Notes: generated by a model from the letters alone, not told the origin. A stretch of 64,000 bases of DNA from Pseudomonadota bacterium (GCA_021848325.1 JAJZUU010000006.1:1-64000); one strand, 5' to 3'; shown: positions 16,037 to 26,285, counted from the first letter of the stretch. Numbers and translations are program-made.

Positions 16037-17120
16037 CGGCGGCGAACAGTCCCAGCACCGCGGAGTATTGGAACAACTGGCTGGCCCCGTGCAGCGGCGC
16101 AATCTCCCCGTTGCCGTAGAAACCGATCAAGGGCAGGCCGGGGAAGCGCTGCTTCACCAGGTCCAGGTCGCGATCGACCCCGCCGTAGAAATACGGCCCG
16201 CGTCCCATGCAGGAAAACAGCAGGCCGAAGTCGGGAGCGGCCGGCAACCGGTCTTGCAGCCGATCGATGGTCAAACGCATGTCCCGCTCCGCGGCCAGGG
16301 GCTGGCGCAGCGCCCAGAACAGCTTTTCGCCCCGGGTCAGCCGGGTGGAAAGGGTGACCGAACGGTCCTCGGCGTTGGTGGAGATGATCGGGGTGAGGTG
16401 GAAGCGGCCTTCCGCGACCGCCGTGGCAGTGTCGCCGAATGTCACGCCGGCCATGATCAGATGCAGCGGGATGCGCTCCATTTCCCTTACTTCCAGGGGG
16501 AGTTCCCGGGCCAGGATGTTGAGCGCCGGCTGTTCGGCCAGGGTCAGCACGTCGTAGCCGCTCAGCCGGGTAATCTCCCGCGGCACGCTGATCGGGCGTA
16601 TCCCCTGGGACACGCCGACCGCGCCACGGGCCCCCCTTATGGTGGTTTCACAACGGCCCGTGGGGCTTTCCTTGCTGCCGCACCAGACCTTGAACGGCCC
16701 CTGCCCGGTGGCGTCCCCGGACACGCCGCCGTAGCGCATGCCGGGTTCCGACAGCCAGGTGGTGTTGATGGCGCTGGGTGCGGCCATGGACAGGATGAGA
16801 TCGTCCGCGCCGGCGTCGTTGCAGGGCGCCAGACCCAGGCTGCCCCCGAACGCCATTGCGGCGGCCGCCGGGGAGTCCAGCACCCATTCCTGCTCGGTGA
16901 AGATGCCGGCCGCCGAACAGCCGAGGATGCGGGTGCAGTTGCTGGCCCGCGCAGCCGCCAGCAGCGCGGGCTGGGGATCGCGGGCAAACTCGGAGGTGAG
17001 AAACAGCAGCACACTGTTGGCGATATCCAATCCGGCCTGGTCCATGGCCTGCGCTACCGCCTGCCTGGCAAGGTCGGGTGTTGCGGTGTGACCTACCGCA
17101 AGGCCGGTTGCAATGTTCAT
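16029..17120 (-). CDS. FIST domain protein (FIST N and C domains)
   Basis: The 363-residue protein matches the FIST (F-box and intracellular signal transduction) sensor family. The N-terminal domain includes LFLTSEFARDP and RILGCSAAGIFTEQEW, and the C-terminal domain includes LLFSCMGRGPYFYGGVDRD and LPLIGFYGNGEIAP. FIST domains are proposed small-ligand sensors. There is no attached output domain, so it may act with a separate partner. The start at 17120 lies 4 bases after the nth stop, suggesting co-transcription with nth and the rnf operon. Confidence 0.87.
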   Translation of the reverse strand: MNIATGLAVGHTATPDLARQAVAQAMDQAGLDIANSVLLFLTSEFARDPQPALLAAARASNCTRILGCSAAGIFTEQEWVLDSPAAAAMAFGGSLGLAPCNDAGADDLILSMAAPSAINTTWLSEPGMRYGGVSGDATGQGPFKVWCGSKESPTGRCETTIRGARGAVGVSQGIRPISVPREITRLSGYDVLTLAEQPALNILARELPLEVREMERIPLHLIMAGVTFGDTATAVAEGRFHLTPIISTNAEDRSVTLSTRLTRGEKLFWALRQPLAAERDMRLTIDRLQDRLPAAPDFGLLFSCMGRGPYFYGGVDRDLDLVKQRFPGLPLIGFYGNGEIAPLHGASQLFQYSAVLGLFAADV

Positions 17121-17124
17121 CTGA

Positions 17125-17763
17125 CTACGCCGAAGAAGGCTTGCCCTTGTACTCGCAAAGGTCGCTGATGGGGCATTCCGCGCAGTTGGGCCTGCGCGCC
17201 TTGCATAGGTAGCGCCCGTGCAGGATGAGCCAGTGGTGCGCATGCTGCAAGAACTCCCTTGGAATGTATTTTAGCAGCTTTTTTTCCACCTCCAGGACGC
17301 TCTTGCCCGGGGCCAGGCCGGTACGGTTGGCCACCCGGAAGATGTGCGTATCCACCGCCACCGTGGCGTGGCCGAATGCGGTGTTCAGCACCACGTTGGC
17401 GGTTTTGCGGCCCACCCCGGGCAGTTTTTGCAGCGCCTCCCGGCTGGCCGGCACCTCGCCCCGGTGATCCGCCACCAGGATCCTGCAGGTCTCGATGATG
17501 TGCCTGGCCTTGCTGCGGTACAGCCCCAGGCTCCTGATGTATTGTTCGAGCCCGGCGACGCCGAGGTCCAGGATCGCCTGGGGCGTATTGGCGACCGCGA
17601 ACAGCTTCCGGGTGGCGAGGTTTACCCCCTTGTCGGTGGATTGGGCGGACAGGATGACCGCGATCAGCAGCTCGAACGGGCTGCTGTAGGCCAGCTCGGT
17701 GGTGGGGGCGGGGTTTGCGGCGGCCAGCCGGGCGAAGATCTCTCGGCGCTTCTGGGCGTTCAT
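17125..17763 (-). CDS. nth: endonuclease III
   Basis: The 212-residue DNA glycosylase/AP lyase removes oxidised pyrimidines. It has the helix-hairpin-helix LQKLPGVGRKTANVVLN with the catalytic lysine, VDTHIFRVANR with the catalytic aspartate, and the C-terminal [4Fe-4S] cysteine set CKARRPNCAECPISDLC. It lies 7 bases after rsxE, the same rsxABCDGE-nth order as in Escherichia coli. The ATG at 17763 fits the family N-terminus. Confidence 0.96.
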   Translation of the reverse strand: MNAQKRREIFARLAAANPAPTTELAYSSPFELLIAVILSAQSTDKGVNLATRKLFAVANTPQAILDLGVAGLEQYIRSLGLYRSKARHIIETCRILVADHRGEVPASREALQKLPGVGRKTANVVLNTAFGHATVAVDTHIFRVANRTGLAPGKSVLEVEKKLLKYIPREFLQHAHHWLILHGRYLCKARRPNCAECPISDLCEYKGKPSSA

Positions 17764-17770
17764 TTGCCGG

Positions 17771-18454
17771 CTAGGCCGCAACCGGGCCGGCCTGAGCCCG
17801 CCGAGGCGTGGCCTCGGTCTTGCGTTGTTCGATGTGGTTTTTGAGGGCGATCAGCAGCCCGAGGCCGATGAATGCCCCCGGGGGCAGGATGGCCAGCAGG
17901 AAGCCGTGGTAGCCGGGCAGCAGGTGAATGACCCAATGCTTGGCCGGCTCGCCGAAAGCAAGCTCGATGCCCGACAGCAAGGTGCCCTTGCCGAAGATCT
18001 CGCGCATGGCGCCCAGCACCGCCAGCACCAGGGTAAGGCCGAGTCCCATCATCAGCCCGTCGACCAGGGAGGGTAGCACGCGGTTCTTGGCGGCGAAGGC
18101 CTCGGTCCGGGCCAGCACGATGCAGTTGGTGACGATCAGCGGGATGAAGATGCCCAGCACCAGGTACAGGTGGTGGAAATAGGCGTTCATGGTCAGTTCC
18201 ACCACCGTCACCAGGACCGCGATGATGAGGATGTATACCGGGATGCGGATCTCGTTGGGTACCAGGTTGCGCACCCCCGATACCGCCCCGTTGCTCAGGG
18301 CCATCACCAGGGCGGTGGCCAGGCCCAGGCTGGCGCCGTTCACCAGGGTGGTGCTTACCGCCAGCAGCGGGCACATGCCCAGGATCTGCACCAGGCTGCT
18401 GTTTTGGCGCCACAAGCCGTTGAGGACGATCTCTTTGTAGCCGATATCGCTCAT
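17771..18454 (-). CDS. rsxE: electron transport complex subunit RnfE/RsxE
   Basis: The 227-residue membrane protein has six predicted helices and the family motifs LVQILGMCPLLAVSTTLVNGASLG and IPLIVTNCIVLARTEAFA. RnfE and RnfA are homologous, oppositely oriented subunits that together hold a membrane-embedded iron-sulfur centre; the cysteines in GMCPLL and TNCIVL are its likely ligands. It overlaps rsxG by 4 bases. The C-terminal tail is basic and variable. Confidence 0.95.
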   Translation of the reverse strand: MSDIGYKEIVLNGLWRQNSSLVQILGMCPLLAVSTTLVNGASLGLATALVMALSNGAVSGVRNLVPNEIRIPVYILIIAVLVTVVELTMNAYFHHLYLVLGIFIPLIVTNCIVLARTEAFAAKNRVLPSLVDGLMMGLGLTLVLAVLGAMREIFGKGTLLSGIELAFGEPAKHWVIHLLPGYHGFLLAILPPGAFIGLGLLIALKNHIEQRKTEATPRRAQAGPVAA

Positions 18455-19125
18455 GGTGATTGTTCTCCTTGCGCTTTGCCCGTTCGGTCGGCAGGGGGTT
18501 GGGGCGGGCCCAGCAGCATGGCCCGGTGTTGCCCGAAATATTCGAGGGCGTTGTGCACGGCCTTGACTATCGCCCGGGGGGAGATGGTCGCGCCGGTGAC
18601 ATAATCGAATTTGCCGCCGTCCTTCTTGACCCGCCAGTCCTGGGGGGCGTAGCGCCGCAGGGAGGCGCCGTCGAATATCCTGATCCAGTCGCTCTTGGCG
18701 ATCTCGATGTAGTCCCCCAGGCCGGGTGTCTCGTGGTCCGCCAGCACTCGCACCCCGGCGATCTCGCCGTTGCTGCGGATGGCCACCAACAGCTTGATGT
18801 CGCCGCCGTAGCCGTCCGGTGCGTTGGCCTCCATTACCAACGCGCTGGGCTGGCCGCGCAGGCGGGCGCGGTAGGCGAGACTGGCTTCGTCCGTCCCCAG
18901 TTGGGCGCTGGGGGGGAGGGTGAGGGTATCGTGCAGCAGGTCGTTGTCGTACAGATCTGGCGGCAGCACCTGGCCGATGAGGGCCAGCTTCGCCTGTTCC
19001 TCATTGCGCGCGACGATGCCCCGGGTCATGTTGAAGGTGAAGGCCAGAAGGGCCGTGCCGACTACGGCGAAGACGAGAAGGATCGCCGCGGTGCGCGCCG
19101 TAAGCTTGTGGATCGCCGGCTTCAC
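18451..19125 (-). CDS. rsxG: electron transport complex subunit RnfG/RsxG, covalent flavoprotein
   Basis: The 224-residue protein has one N-terminal membrane helix and a periplasmic FMN-binding domain. The flavinylation motif VTGATIS lies near residue 175; its threonine should carry covalent FMN. The start is GTG at 19125, overlapping the rsxD stop (GTGA), consistent with translational coupling along the operon. The C-terminal tail (GPPQPPADRTGKAQ) is proline-rich and not conserved. Confidence 0.95.
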   Translation of the reverse strand: MKPAIHKLTARTAAILLVFAVVGTALLAFTFNMTRGIVARNEEQAKLALIGQVLPPDLYDNDLLHDTLTLPPSAQLGTDEASLAYRARLRGQPSALVMEANAPDGYGGDIKLLVAIRSNGEIAGVRVLADHETPGLGDYIEIAKSDWIRIFDGASLRRYAPQDWRVKKDGGKFDYVTGATISPRAIVKAVHNALEYFGQHRAMLLGPPQPPADRTGKAQGEQSP

Positions 19126-20162
19126 TGCTGCGTCCCCCGGCCGGGCTTGGTAGGATGGCCGAACACCCGCGGCTGGGTATAGGCGTCGATCAGGGGGACG
19201 CAGATGTTCATCAGCAGCACGGCGAACGCCACGCCGTCCGGGAAGTTGCCGAAGGCGCGGATGATGTAGGTGAGGAGCCCGATCCCGGCCCCGAAGATCA
19301 GCTTGCCCTTGGGGGTGGTGGCCCCGGTCACCGGGTCGGTGGCGATGAAGAAGGCCCCCAGCATGGCCCCGCCGCTCATCAGGTGGAACCAGGGCGGCGC
19401 GAAGTGGGCCGGGTCGTGCAGGTAGAACGCCCCGGCCGCCAGCGCCAGGGTCGCCAGGAACGCGGCGGGGATGTGCCAGGTGATCACCCGCTGCTGCCAC
19501 AGCAGCAGGCCGCCGGCAAGGTAACACCAGGCCACCGTTTCGCTCCCCTTGCCGCTGAAGGCCCCGAAAATGGGCATCTGCCGGATGGTCTCCACGGAGT
19601 GCCCCAGCTTGAGTTGGGTACGCAGGGTATCCAGCGGCGTGGCCATGGTGACGGCGTCCAGTTTGGCGCCGTCGGGCAGGGTGCCGCCGAACATGTACTG
19701 CAGTTCCTGCAGGAAGGACAGATGGAGGCTGGCCAAGGCATGGGGGGCCTGCCATTGGGTCATCTGGGCGGGGAACGAGATGATCATCACCGCATAGCCC
19801 ACCATGGCCGGGTTGAACAGGTTGCTTCCCAGGCCGCCGTAAAGCTGCTTGGCCACCACGATGGCGAACGCCGTGCCTACCACCACCAGCCACCACGGGG
19901 CCAGGGGAGGCATGGCGAGCGCCAGCAGCCAGGCGGTGACGAGGGCGCTGCCGTCCAGCAGGAAGGGTTTGATCGGATAGCGCCGCAGGCGCAGCATGAA
20001 CGCCTCGCAGGCCAGGGCGGTGGCGCTGGCGAGGGCGATGCCGATCAGGATGGCGGGCCCGAACAGCAGCACGTAGGCGGCGACCGCCGGCAGCAGGGCG
20101 AGCAGCACCTTGAGCATGATGGTGCTCACGCTGCTGCTGCCGGTTACGTAGGGTGGGTTCAC
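19122..20162 (-). CDS. rsxD: electron transport complex subunit RnfD/RsxD
   Basis: The 346-residue membrane protein starts with a GTG codon giving (V)[16 protein letters not shown], the standard RnfD N-terminus. It has about ten membrane helices and the flavinylation region FFIATDPVTGATTPKGK, where the threonine should hold FMN. It also carries SNLFNPAMVGYAVMIISFP, typical of RnfD/NqrB. It overlaps rsxC by 4 bases. Confidence 0.95.
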   Translation of the reverse strand: MNPPYVTGSSSVSTIMLKVLLALLPAVAAYVLLFGPAILIGIALASATALACEAFMLRLRRYPIKPFLLDGSALVTAWLLALAMPPLAPWWLVVVGTAFAIVVAKQLYGGLGSNLFNPAMVGYAVMIISFPAQMTQWQAPHALASLHLSFLQELQYMFGGTLPDGAKLDAVTMATPLDTLRTQLKLGHSVETIRQMPIFGAFSGKGSETVAWCYLAGGLLLWQQRVITWHIPAAFLATLALAAGAFYLHDPAHFAPPWFHLMSGGAMLGAFFIATDPVTGATTPKGKLIFGAGIGLLTYIIRAFGNFPDGVAFAVLLMNICVPLIDAYTQPRVFGHPTKPGRGTQQ

Positions 20163-21799
20163 GGTTCCTTTTCCTCCGCCACGGGCCGGCGCGCCATGTC
20201 CCTTACCTGCGCCCGTCTCGCCTCGATTTTCGCGATCTCCTCCAGGGCCTCCGGGGGCAGGTTGTCGACGTTCCTGGGGGCCGCCGCCGCTTTCTTCGCC
20301 TTGGCCCGCTCCACGGCGGCCAGGATCGCCGCCTTCTTGGCGTCGGCCTCGCCTGGGGCGGGCGCCGCCTTGGCGGCGGTCTTCTGCGCAAGCTTCTCCG
20401 CCCGCTCCCGCTTTTCCCGCTCCAGCCGGAGTTGTCTGAATTCGTGCCGCTCCCGTGCCAGGTCGGCGGCCTTCTTTTCCTTTTCCCGCGCCCAGATCTC
20501 GCTCTTGGCGAAGCGGTAATACTGCACCAGGGGGATATGGCTGGGGCAGACATAGCTGCAGCAGCCGCACTCGATGCAGTCGAACAGGGCGTATTCCTGC
20601 GCCTTGCCGAAGTTCTTGGCGCGGGCGAACCAGTACAGCTCCTGGGGCTGGAGTTCGACCGGGCAGGCCCGGGCGCAGCGGCCGCAACGGATGCACGGCA
20701 TGGGCGCGGGCGCGGGCTTGAACAGGGCCGGCGAGGCGGCGATGACGCAGTTGCACGCCTTCACCAGGGGTACCTCGGGCGATGGCAAATCGAATCCCAT
20801 CATCGGGCCGCCCATGACCAGCCGGTCCGTGCCCTCCCTGGCACCGCCCGCGGCCGCCACCAGATCGCTCACCGGAGTGCCGATCAGGGCCTCGAAGTTC
20901 CGGGGCTCCCGCACGTTGCCGGTCACCGTCACGACGCGCGAGACCACCGGTTCCCCGTGATCGACGGCGCGGTGCACGGTGTAGGCGGTGGCCACGTTGA
21001 AGCAGGCCACCCCCACGTCGGTGGAGCGTCCGCTGGAGGGCGCCTCCTTGCCGGTCAACACCTTGATCAACTGTTTGGCGCCGCCGGCCGGATAGAGGGT
21101 GGGCACCGCCACCACCTCGATCGGGAACGCGCTTTGGGCGCAGGCCTCGGCCATGGCGGCGATGGCCTCGGGTTTGTTGTCCTCGATTCCCACCAGCACT
21201 TCCTGGGAGCCCAGCATGAAGCGCATGACGGCGATGCCCGCCACGATCTGGGCGGCCCGCTCCCGCATCAGGCGGTCGTCGCAGGTGATCCACGGCTCAC
21301 ATTCCGCGCCGTTCAGGATCAGGGTCGGGACCCTTTGCTGCGCCCCGGGGTTGAGCTTGATGAAAGTGGGGAACACCGCGCCGCCCAGCCCCACCACTCC
21401 GGCGTCCCGCAGCCGGTTGCGCAGGGTGCTGGCATCCAGTTCCCGGTAGTCGATCGGTTGGCGCTCGATCCAGCGGTCTTCGCCGTCCGCCTCCACGGTG
21501 ATGCACAAGTCGGGCAGCCCCGAAGGATGGGGAACCAGGTGCATGGCCACCGTACTGACGGTGCCGGAGGTGGGGGCGTGGACCGCCGCCGAGACATAGC
21601 CCTCCGCCTGGGCGATCAACTGCCCTTTCAGCACCCTGTCGCCGGGCTGGACCAGGGGTTTGGCGGGGTTGCCGATGTGCTGGTGCACCGGCACCACCAG
21701 GCGCGCGGGGAGCGGGGCCGGGACGATGGGGTGTCCACTGGACTCCTCCTTGTGCTGGGGCGGGTGCACGCCGCCGTTGAAACGGTATAGTGGCCTCAT
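20159..21799 (-). CDS. rsxC: electron transport complex subunit RnfC/RsxC with C-terminal extension
   Basis: The 546-residue peripheral subunit carries the NADH-dehydrogenase-like flavin/NAD region ([30 protein letters not shown]) and two [4Fe-4S] motifs, [12 protein letters not shown] and [12 protein letters not shown], around residues 375-425. After the ferredoxin part comes a roughly 100-residue lysine/alanine/glutamate-rich tail predicted to form coiled coil, as in many proteobacterial RnfC proteins but variable in length. It receives or donates electrons to NADH. The ATG at 21799 overlaps rsxB. Confidence 0.95.
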   Translation of the reverse strand: MRPLYRFNGGVHPPQHKEESSGHPIVPAPLPARLVVPVHQHIGNPAKPLVQPGDRVLKGQLIAQAEGYVSAAVHAPTSGTVSTVAMHLVPHPSGLPDLCITVEADGEDRWIERQPIDYRELDASTLRNRLRDAGVVGLGGAVFPTFIKLNPGAQQRVPTLILNGAECEPWITCDDRLMRERAAQIVAGIAVMRFMLGSQEVLVGIEDNKPEAIAAMAEACAQSAFPIEVVAVPTLYPAGGAKQLIKVLTGKEAPSSGRSTDVGVACFNVATAYTVHRAVDHGEPVVSRVVTVTGNVREPRNFEALIGTPVSDLVAAAGGAREGTDRLVMGGPMMGFDLPSPEVPLVKACNCVIAASPALFKPAPAPMPCIRCGRCARACPVELQPQELYWFARAKNFGKAQEYALFDCIECGCCSYVCPSHIPLVQYYRFAKSEIWAREKEKKAADLARERHEFRQLRLEREKRERAEKLAQKTAAKAAPAPGEADAKKAAILAAVERAKAKKAAAAPRNVDNLPPEALEEIAKIEARRAQVRDMARRPVAEEKEP

Positions 21800-22347
21800 G
21801 ACGCGCGTTTGAACTGGTATACGGGGTACTTCCACTTCCAGGTGGCGATCTCTTCCCTCAACTCCACCATGGCGATGCAGTCCACCGGGCAGGGGGGCAC
21901 GCACAGCCCGCAGCCGGTGCATTCGGCGGCCAGCACGGTGTGCATCTGCTTGGCCGCCCCCAGGATGGCGTCCACCGGGCAGGCCTGGAGGCACAGGGTG
22001 CAGCCGATGCACAGCCGCTCGTCGATGACCGCCACCGACTTGGTCTTGGGCGCCCCGTGCTCGGCGTTGAGGGGCTTGAATTCCTTGCCCAGCAGTTCGG
22101 CCAGTTTGCGGATGCCCTCCTCGCCCCCGGGCGGACACTGGTTGATGTCGGCCCGCTCTTCGGCAATGGCCTGGGCGTAGGGCTTGCACCCCGGAAACCC
22201 GCACTGGCCGCACTGGGTCTGGGGCAGAATGGCGTCGATCTTCTCCACCAGGGGGTTATCCTGGACCCTGAACTTGACCGCCGAAAATCCCAGCACCGCC
22301 CCCAGCACCACGGCCAGCCCCGACATGACCAAGATGGCGGCTAGCAT
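21796..22347 (-). CDS. rsxB: electron transport complex subunit RnfB/RsxB, polyferredoxin
   Basis: The 183-residue protein has one N-terminal membrane helix, the Fe-S domain motif [16 protein letters not shown] and two ferredoxin motifs, [12 protein letters not shown] and [12 protein letters not shown]. It is the likely entry point for ferredoxin electrons in Rnf. It stops 4 bases inside rsxC and starts 25 bases after rsxA. Confidence 0.96.
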   Translation of the reverse strand: MLAAILVMSGLAVVLGAVLGFSAVKFRVQDNPLVEKIDAILPQTQCGQCGFPGCKPYAQAIAEERADINQCPPGGEEGIRKLAELLGKEFKPLNAEHGAPKTKSVAVIDERLCIGCTLCLQACPVDAILGAAKQMHTVLAAECTGCGLCVPPCPVDCIAMVELREEIATWKWKYPVYQFKRAS

Positions 22348-22372
22348 GGATATCCGGCTTTCGGCCGCGCCC

Positions 22373-22948
22373 TCATTTGACCAGCCCGCCGAAGCCCATG
22401 AACGCCAGGCTCATCAGGCCGGCGGTGACCATGGCGATGGCCGTGCCCCGGAACACCCCGGGCACATCGGCTGCCTCGAGCCGCTCCCGCATCCCGGCGA
22501 ACAGGATCAGTACCATGGAAAATCCCGCGGCGCCCCCCATGCCGAACACCAGGGACTGGAGGAAATTGTGCTTCTCCTGGACATTGAGCAGCGGTATGCC
22601 CAACACGGCGCAGTTGGTGGTGATCAGTGGCAGGTAGATGCCCAGCACCTGGTACAGCACCGGGCTCACCTTGCGGATGAATATCTCGGTGAACTGCACG
22701 ATGCCGGCGATCACCACGATGAAGGACAGAGTGCGCAGATAGGCGAGGTCGGCGCCCAGCAGATAGCGGTTGATGAGATAGCTGGAGCCGGAGGCCAGGG
22801 TGAGCACGAAGGTGGTGGCCGCGCCCATGCCGATGGCGGGCTCCAGTTTCTTGGAGACCCCCATGAAGGGACACAGGCCGAGTATCTTCACCAACACGAT
22901 GTTGTTGACGAACACGGCGCCGACGATCAGCAGCAGATAGCTTTCCAT
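22373..22948 (-). CDS. rsxA: electron transport complex subunit RnfA/RsxA
   Basis: The 191-residue protein is the first gene of the operon. It has six helices and the conserved [13 protein letters not shown] and [17 protein letters not shown], with the cysteines of the membrane iron-sulfur centre. The 126 bases upstream (22949-23074) separate it from ald and include a small perfect inverted repeat, TTGCCCGCCGGGCAA, near 23039; no strong sigma-70 promoter was recognised. Confidence 0.96.
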   Translation of the reverse strand: MESYLLLIVGAVFVNNIVLVKILGLCPFMGVSKKLEPAIGMGAATTFVLTLASGSSYLINRYLLGADLAYLRTLSFIVVIAGIVQFTEIFIRKVSPVLYQVLGIYLPLITTNCAVLGIPLLNVQEKHNFLQSLVFGMGGAAGFSMVLILFAGMRERLEAADVPGVFRGTAIAMVTAGLMSLAFMGFGGLVK

Positions 22949-23074
22949 GAGCCTTTATTGTGGGTGGCGGCCGCTTGCACAAGGGGAGGATTATCGCCCG
23001 CCGGACGCCGTGTTTCAACCATGACGCACGCGCATATATTGCCCGCCGGGCAACGGGCGCAGGAGAGGCCCGCC

Positions 23075-24193
23075 TCAGGTGCCGCCCAGCGCCTGATCCG
23101 GAGGAACGAAGGCGCGGTCCAGGTCCTGGGCGACGGCGGGGTGGGTGATCTGCCCCAGGCAAAGGTTGAGGCCGTCGCGCAGCCCGCGGTCGTCCGTCAG
23201 CGCCTGACGGTATCCTTTCGCCGCGATCCGCAGGGCATAGGGGAGGGTCGCCTGGGTCAGCGCCAGGGTGGAGGTGCGGGCGCAGGCCGCGGGCATGTTG
23301 GTGACGCAGTAATGAACCACCCCGTGCTCGATGTAGGTGGGGGCGGAGTGGCTGGTGGGGCGGGAGGTCTCGGCGCAGCCGCCCTGGTCGATGGCCACGT
23401 CCACCAGCACGGAGCCGGGCGCCATCGCGGCCACGGTGGCGCGGCTCAACAATTTGGGTGCCCGTTTCCCCGGCAGATAGATTGCACCGATCACCAGATC
23501 GGCGGCGCGGGTAAACTCTTCGATCGCCTGGGGCTCGGAATAGCAGGTCTTCAGCCGCGAGCCGAAGACGTCGTCCAGGCGGCGCAGGCGGGCATGGCTG
23601 ATATCCAGCAGCGTCACGTCCGCCCCCAGGCCGATCGCCATCTTCGCCGCGTTGGTCCCCACCGTGCCGCCGCCCAGCACCACCACCCGGGCCGGCGGCA
23701 CGCCGGGAACCCCTCCCAGCAGGGTGCCGTTGCCGCCGCTGATCATTTGCAGGGCGCTGGCGCCGGCCTGGGCGGCCAGCCGCCCCGCCACTTCGGACAT
23801 CGGGGTGAGCAGCACCGTGGCGCCCTGGCTGTCGGTGACCGTCTCGTAGGCGATGCCCACGACCTTGCGCGCCAGGAGGGCGGCGGCGAGTTCCGGGGCC
23901 GGCGCCAGGTGCAGATAGCCGAACAGGATCTGGCCCTCCCGCAGCAGGGGGAACTCGCCGGGCTGGGGCTCTTTCACCTTGAGGATCATCTCCGCTTCGT
24001 AGACTTCCGCCGGGCCGGGCACGATCTCCGCACCCACCGCCCGGTACAGGTCGTCGCCGAAGCCGATGCGCGCCCCCGCCCCCGACTCCACCCGCACTGC
24101 ATGGCCGGCGGCTACCAGCGCCCTCACGCCGGAGGGTGTGGCCCCTACCCGGAACTCGTGGTCCTTGATCTCTTTGGGAATGCCGATGAGCAT
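23075..24193 (-). CDS. ald: alanine dehydrogenase
   Basis: The 372-residue enzyme interconverts L-alanine and pyruvate with NAD. The N-terminus MLIGIPKEIKDHEFRVG is diagnostic; further motifs are VKEPQPGEF with the substrate lysine, GYLHLAPAPEL with the catalytic histidine, the Rossmann motif VVLGGGTVGTNAAKMA, and VDVAIDQGGCAETSRPT. Its product pyruvate is the probable substrate of the nearby dehydrogenase complex. It is preceded 42 bases upstream by pyrD on the same strand. Confidence 0.95.
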   Translation of the reverse strand: MLIGIPKEIKDHEFRVGATPSGVRALVAAGHAVRVESGAGARIGFGDDLYRAVGAEIVPGPAEVYEAEMILKVKEPQPGEFPLLREGQILFGYLHLAPAPELAAALLARKVVGIAYETVTDSQGATVLLTPMSEVAGRLAAQAGASALQMISGGNGTLLGGVPGVPPARVVVLGGGTVGTNAAKMAIGLGADVTLLDISHARLRRLDDVFGSRLKTCYSEPQAIEEFTRAADLVIGAIYLPGKRAPKLLSRATVAAMAPGSVLVDVAIDQGGCAETSRPTSHSAPTYIEHGVVHYCVTNMPAACARTSTLALTQATLPYALRIAAKGYRQALTDDRGLRDGLNLCLGQITHPAVAQDLDRAFVPPDQALGGT

Positions 24194-24235
24194 GATGTTC
24201 GCGCCGAGTTGTGGTGGATGGGAGCGCCCGAGCCG

Positions 24236-25258
24236 TCATGCCGGTCGGCACAGGCTCCCGGCGACTTCCGCGATCAGTGCGGGCCCGCGGTAGATCAGGC
24301 CGCTGTAGATCTGGACCAGACTCGCCCCCGCCTTGATCTTCTCCTGGGCATCCAGCCCGTCCATGATGCCCCCCACGCCGATGATGGGGATCTTGCCTTG
24401 CAGCGCCAGGCTCAGTTGCTTGACCACCGCGCTGGACGGGAGCCGCAGCGGCGCGCCGCTCAGCCCCCCGGTCTCGGCTCCGTGGGCCAGGTGTTCCACC
24501 CCCCGGCGCGAAACCGTGGTGTTGGTGGCGATCACCCCGTCGACACCGTAGTGTACAAGTAACCCGGCGATGGCGACAATCTGGTCGGTGGAGAGGTCGG
24601 GGGCGATCTTGAGCGCCAGCGGGACATACTTGCCGTGGCTTTGGGCCAGCGCCTGCTGCTCCCCCTTGAGGGCCTCCAGCAGGGCCCCCAGTTCGTGGGA
24701 CTGCTGCAACAGGCGCAGGTCCTTGGTGTTGGGGGAGGAGATGTTGACCGCCACGTAGCCGGCGTAGGGATAGACCTTGCGCAGGCAGGTGAGGTAGTCG
24801 TCCGCCGCCCGTTCCAGGGGGGTGTCGAAGTTCTTCCCGATGTTGATGCCGAGGATGCCACGGTAGCGGGCCTTCTTCACGTTTTCCACCAGCCGGTCGA
24901 CCCCCTCGTTGTTGAATCCCATGCGGTTGACGATGGCGTTCGCCTCGGGGATGCGGAACAGGCGCGGCTTCGGATTGCCCGGCTGGGGGCGGGGGGTGAC
25001 CGTGCCCACCTCGATGAAGCCGAAGCCCAGGGCGGCCAGGGCGTCGATGTGGGCGCCGTTCTTGTCCAGGCCGGCGGCGAGCCCGACCGGGTTGGGAAAA
25101 CGCAGGCCCATCACCGTCCGGGGCGGACAGGGGGGCGCCTTCGAGAGGAGGCTGGAAAGCCCCCACCGGTAGGATGCGTCCAGGGCCTCCAGGGTGAGGC
25201 GATGGGCAGTCTCGGGGTCGAGACGGAACAGCAGCGGGCGTAGCAGGGGATAGATCAT
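24236..25258 (-). CDS. pyrD: dihydroorotate dehydrogenase (quinone), class 2
   Basis: The 340-residue flavoenzyme oxidises dihydroorotate to orotate with membrane quinone as acceptor. The N-terminal helical extension that binds the membrane ([19 protein letters not shown]) marks class 2. [12 protein letters not shown] carries the catalytic serine, and GVGGIMDG with [10 protein letters not shown] forms the phosphate site of FMN. The start at 25258 fits the family exactly. It is 10 bases after the diguanylate cyclase gene. Confidence 0.96.
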   Translation of the reverse strand: MIYPLLRPLLFRLDPETAHRLTLEALDASYRWGLSSLLSKAPPCPPRTVMGLRFPNPVGLAAGLDKNGAHIDALAALGFGFIEVGTVTPRPQPGNPKPRLFRIPEANAIVNRMGFNNEGVDRLVENVKKARYRGILGINIGKNFDTPLERAADDYLTCLRKVYPYAGYVAVNISSPNTKDLRLLQQSHELGALLEALKGEQQALAQSHGKYVPLALKIAPDLSTDQIVAIAGLLVHYGVDGVIATNTTVSRRGVEHLAHGAETGGLSGAPLRLPSSAVVKQLSLALQGKIPIIGVGGIMDGLDAQEKIKAGASLVQIYSGLIYRGPALIAEVAGSLCRPA

Positions 25259-25267
25259 GGCGGGACG

Positions 25268-26194
25268 TCAGCCGCTCCAGCCGGCGCGCTTGGCCGGTGC
25301 CAGGTCGCTCCACAGCAGGACGCGGTTGCGCCCGGCGTCCTTGGCCGCCAGCATGGCGCGATCGGCGCGGGCGATGACCTCCTCCACGGAGGCGCCGGGG
25401 TCGATCTCGGCGATCCCGAAGGAGGCCGTGACCTGTACCGAGGTACCGTCCTTGAGGGCGATGGGCAGCGCCTCCAGCCCCGCCCGCAACCGGTCCACGA
25501 TGTTCTTCGCCCCCTGCGGGGCGGTGTCCGGCAGGCACAGCAGAAATTCCTCGCCGCCGTAGCGGTAGATGCTGTCGTACTTGCGCAGCAGGGTGGCGAC
25601 GAACTGGACCGCCGCGCGCAGCACCTGGTCGCCCGCCTGGTGGCCGTAGATGTCGTTCACGTTCTTGAAGTTGTCGAAGTCCATCATGCAGACGCAGCAG
25701 GGCTGGGCGATGCGCAGGCTGCGCTCCCGCTCCTGGGCGAGCCGCGGCAGCATCCCTCGCCGGCTGGGGATGCCGGTCAGGGGGTCGCTGTCCGACAGCC
25801 GCGCCACCATGCTCAGCTGCAGGTCGCGGATGCGGGACACGAAGGCGATCGAGAGGTCGATGAAGCGATCATAGTCGGCCGGCTCCAGCGGCGCCCCCGC
25901 GCCTGCCTTGTGCAGCAGATCCCGTGCCCGGTCGTGCATGGTGTGGTGCCCCTCGCCCAGGGAGCGAAAGCCCGCAGCGGCGGGCAGGCCGGGATGGGGG
26001 CAGCCGTAGTACCAGCGCCCGAAATCGCAGCGGCAGTGGGCGTCCGGCTCCAGGTCGTCGGGATTGGGAGGGAGCCGGCACAGCAGGGCGCGGTGCAGGT
26101 TCTTGAGCCAAGCGCTATGGCTGAGGATGCATTGCTCCAGTTCCTGGACCATTTCCCGGGTTCGGGCGTTATCCAGGTCGATGCCTTCAGGCAT
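25268..26194 (-). CDS. diguanylate cyclase with N-terminal CZB zinc-sensor domain (DgcZ-like)
   Basis: The 308-residue protein has a chemoreceptor zinc-binding (CZB) domain at about residues 10-125: a histidine in SHSAW, the cysteine in HCRCDFGRWYYG, and two histidines in GEGHHTMHD. A GGDEF domain follows with the active motif RYGGEEFLL. An inhibitory RxxD site (RKYD) lies exactly five residues before GGEEF. It should make cyclic-di-GMP under zinc control, like E. coli DgcZ. The ATG at 26194 is preferred over a GTG at 26227 because it directly precedes the domain. It is 91 bases after the dehydrogenase operon. Confidence 0.88.
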   Translation of the reverse strand: MPEGIDLDNARTREMVQELEQCILSHSAWLKNLHRALLCRLPPNPDDLEPDAHCRCDFGRWYYGCPHPGLPAAAGFRSLGEGHHTMHDRARDLLHKAGAGAPLEPADYDRFIDLSIAFVSRIRDLQLSMVARLSDSDPLTGIPSRRGMLPRLAQERERSLRIAQPCCVCMMDFDNFKNVNDIYGHQAGDQVLRAAVQFVATLLRKYDSIYRYGGEEFLLCLPDTAPQGAKNIVDRLRAGLEALPIALKDGTSVQVTASFGIAEIDPGASVEEVIARADRAMLAAKDAGRNRVLLWSDLAPAKRAGWSG

Positions 26195-26285
26195 GGCGGG
26201 CTTGTCTCCCAACGTTTCGTGGCACACGGGCGGGCAGGCCCGGCCGCGGCGCCTGTCTTCGTGCCGTTCCGGGCGAGGGTTCGCG

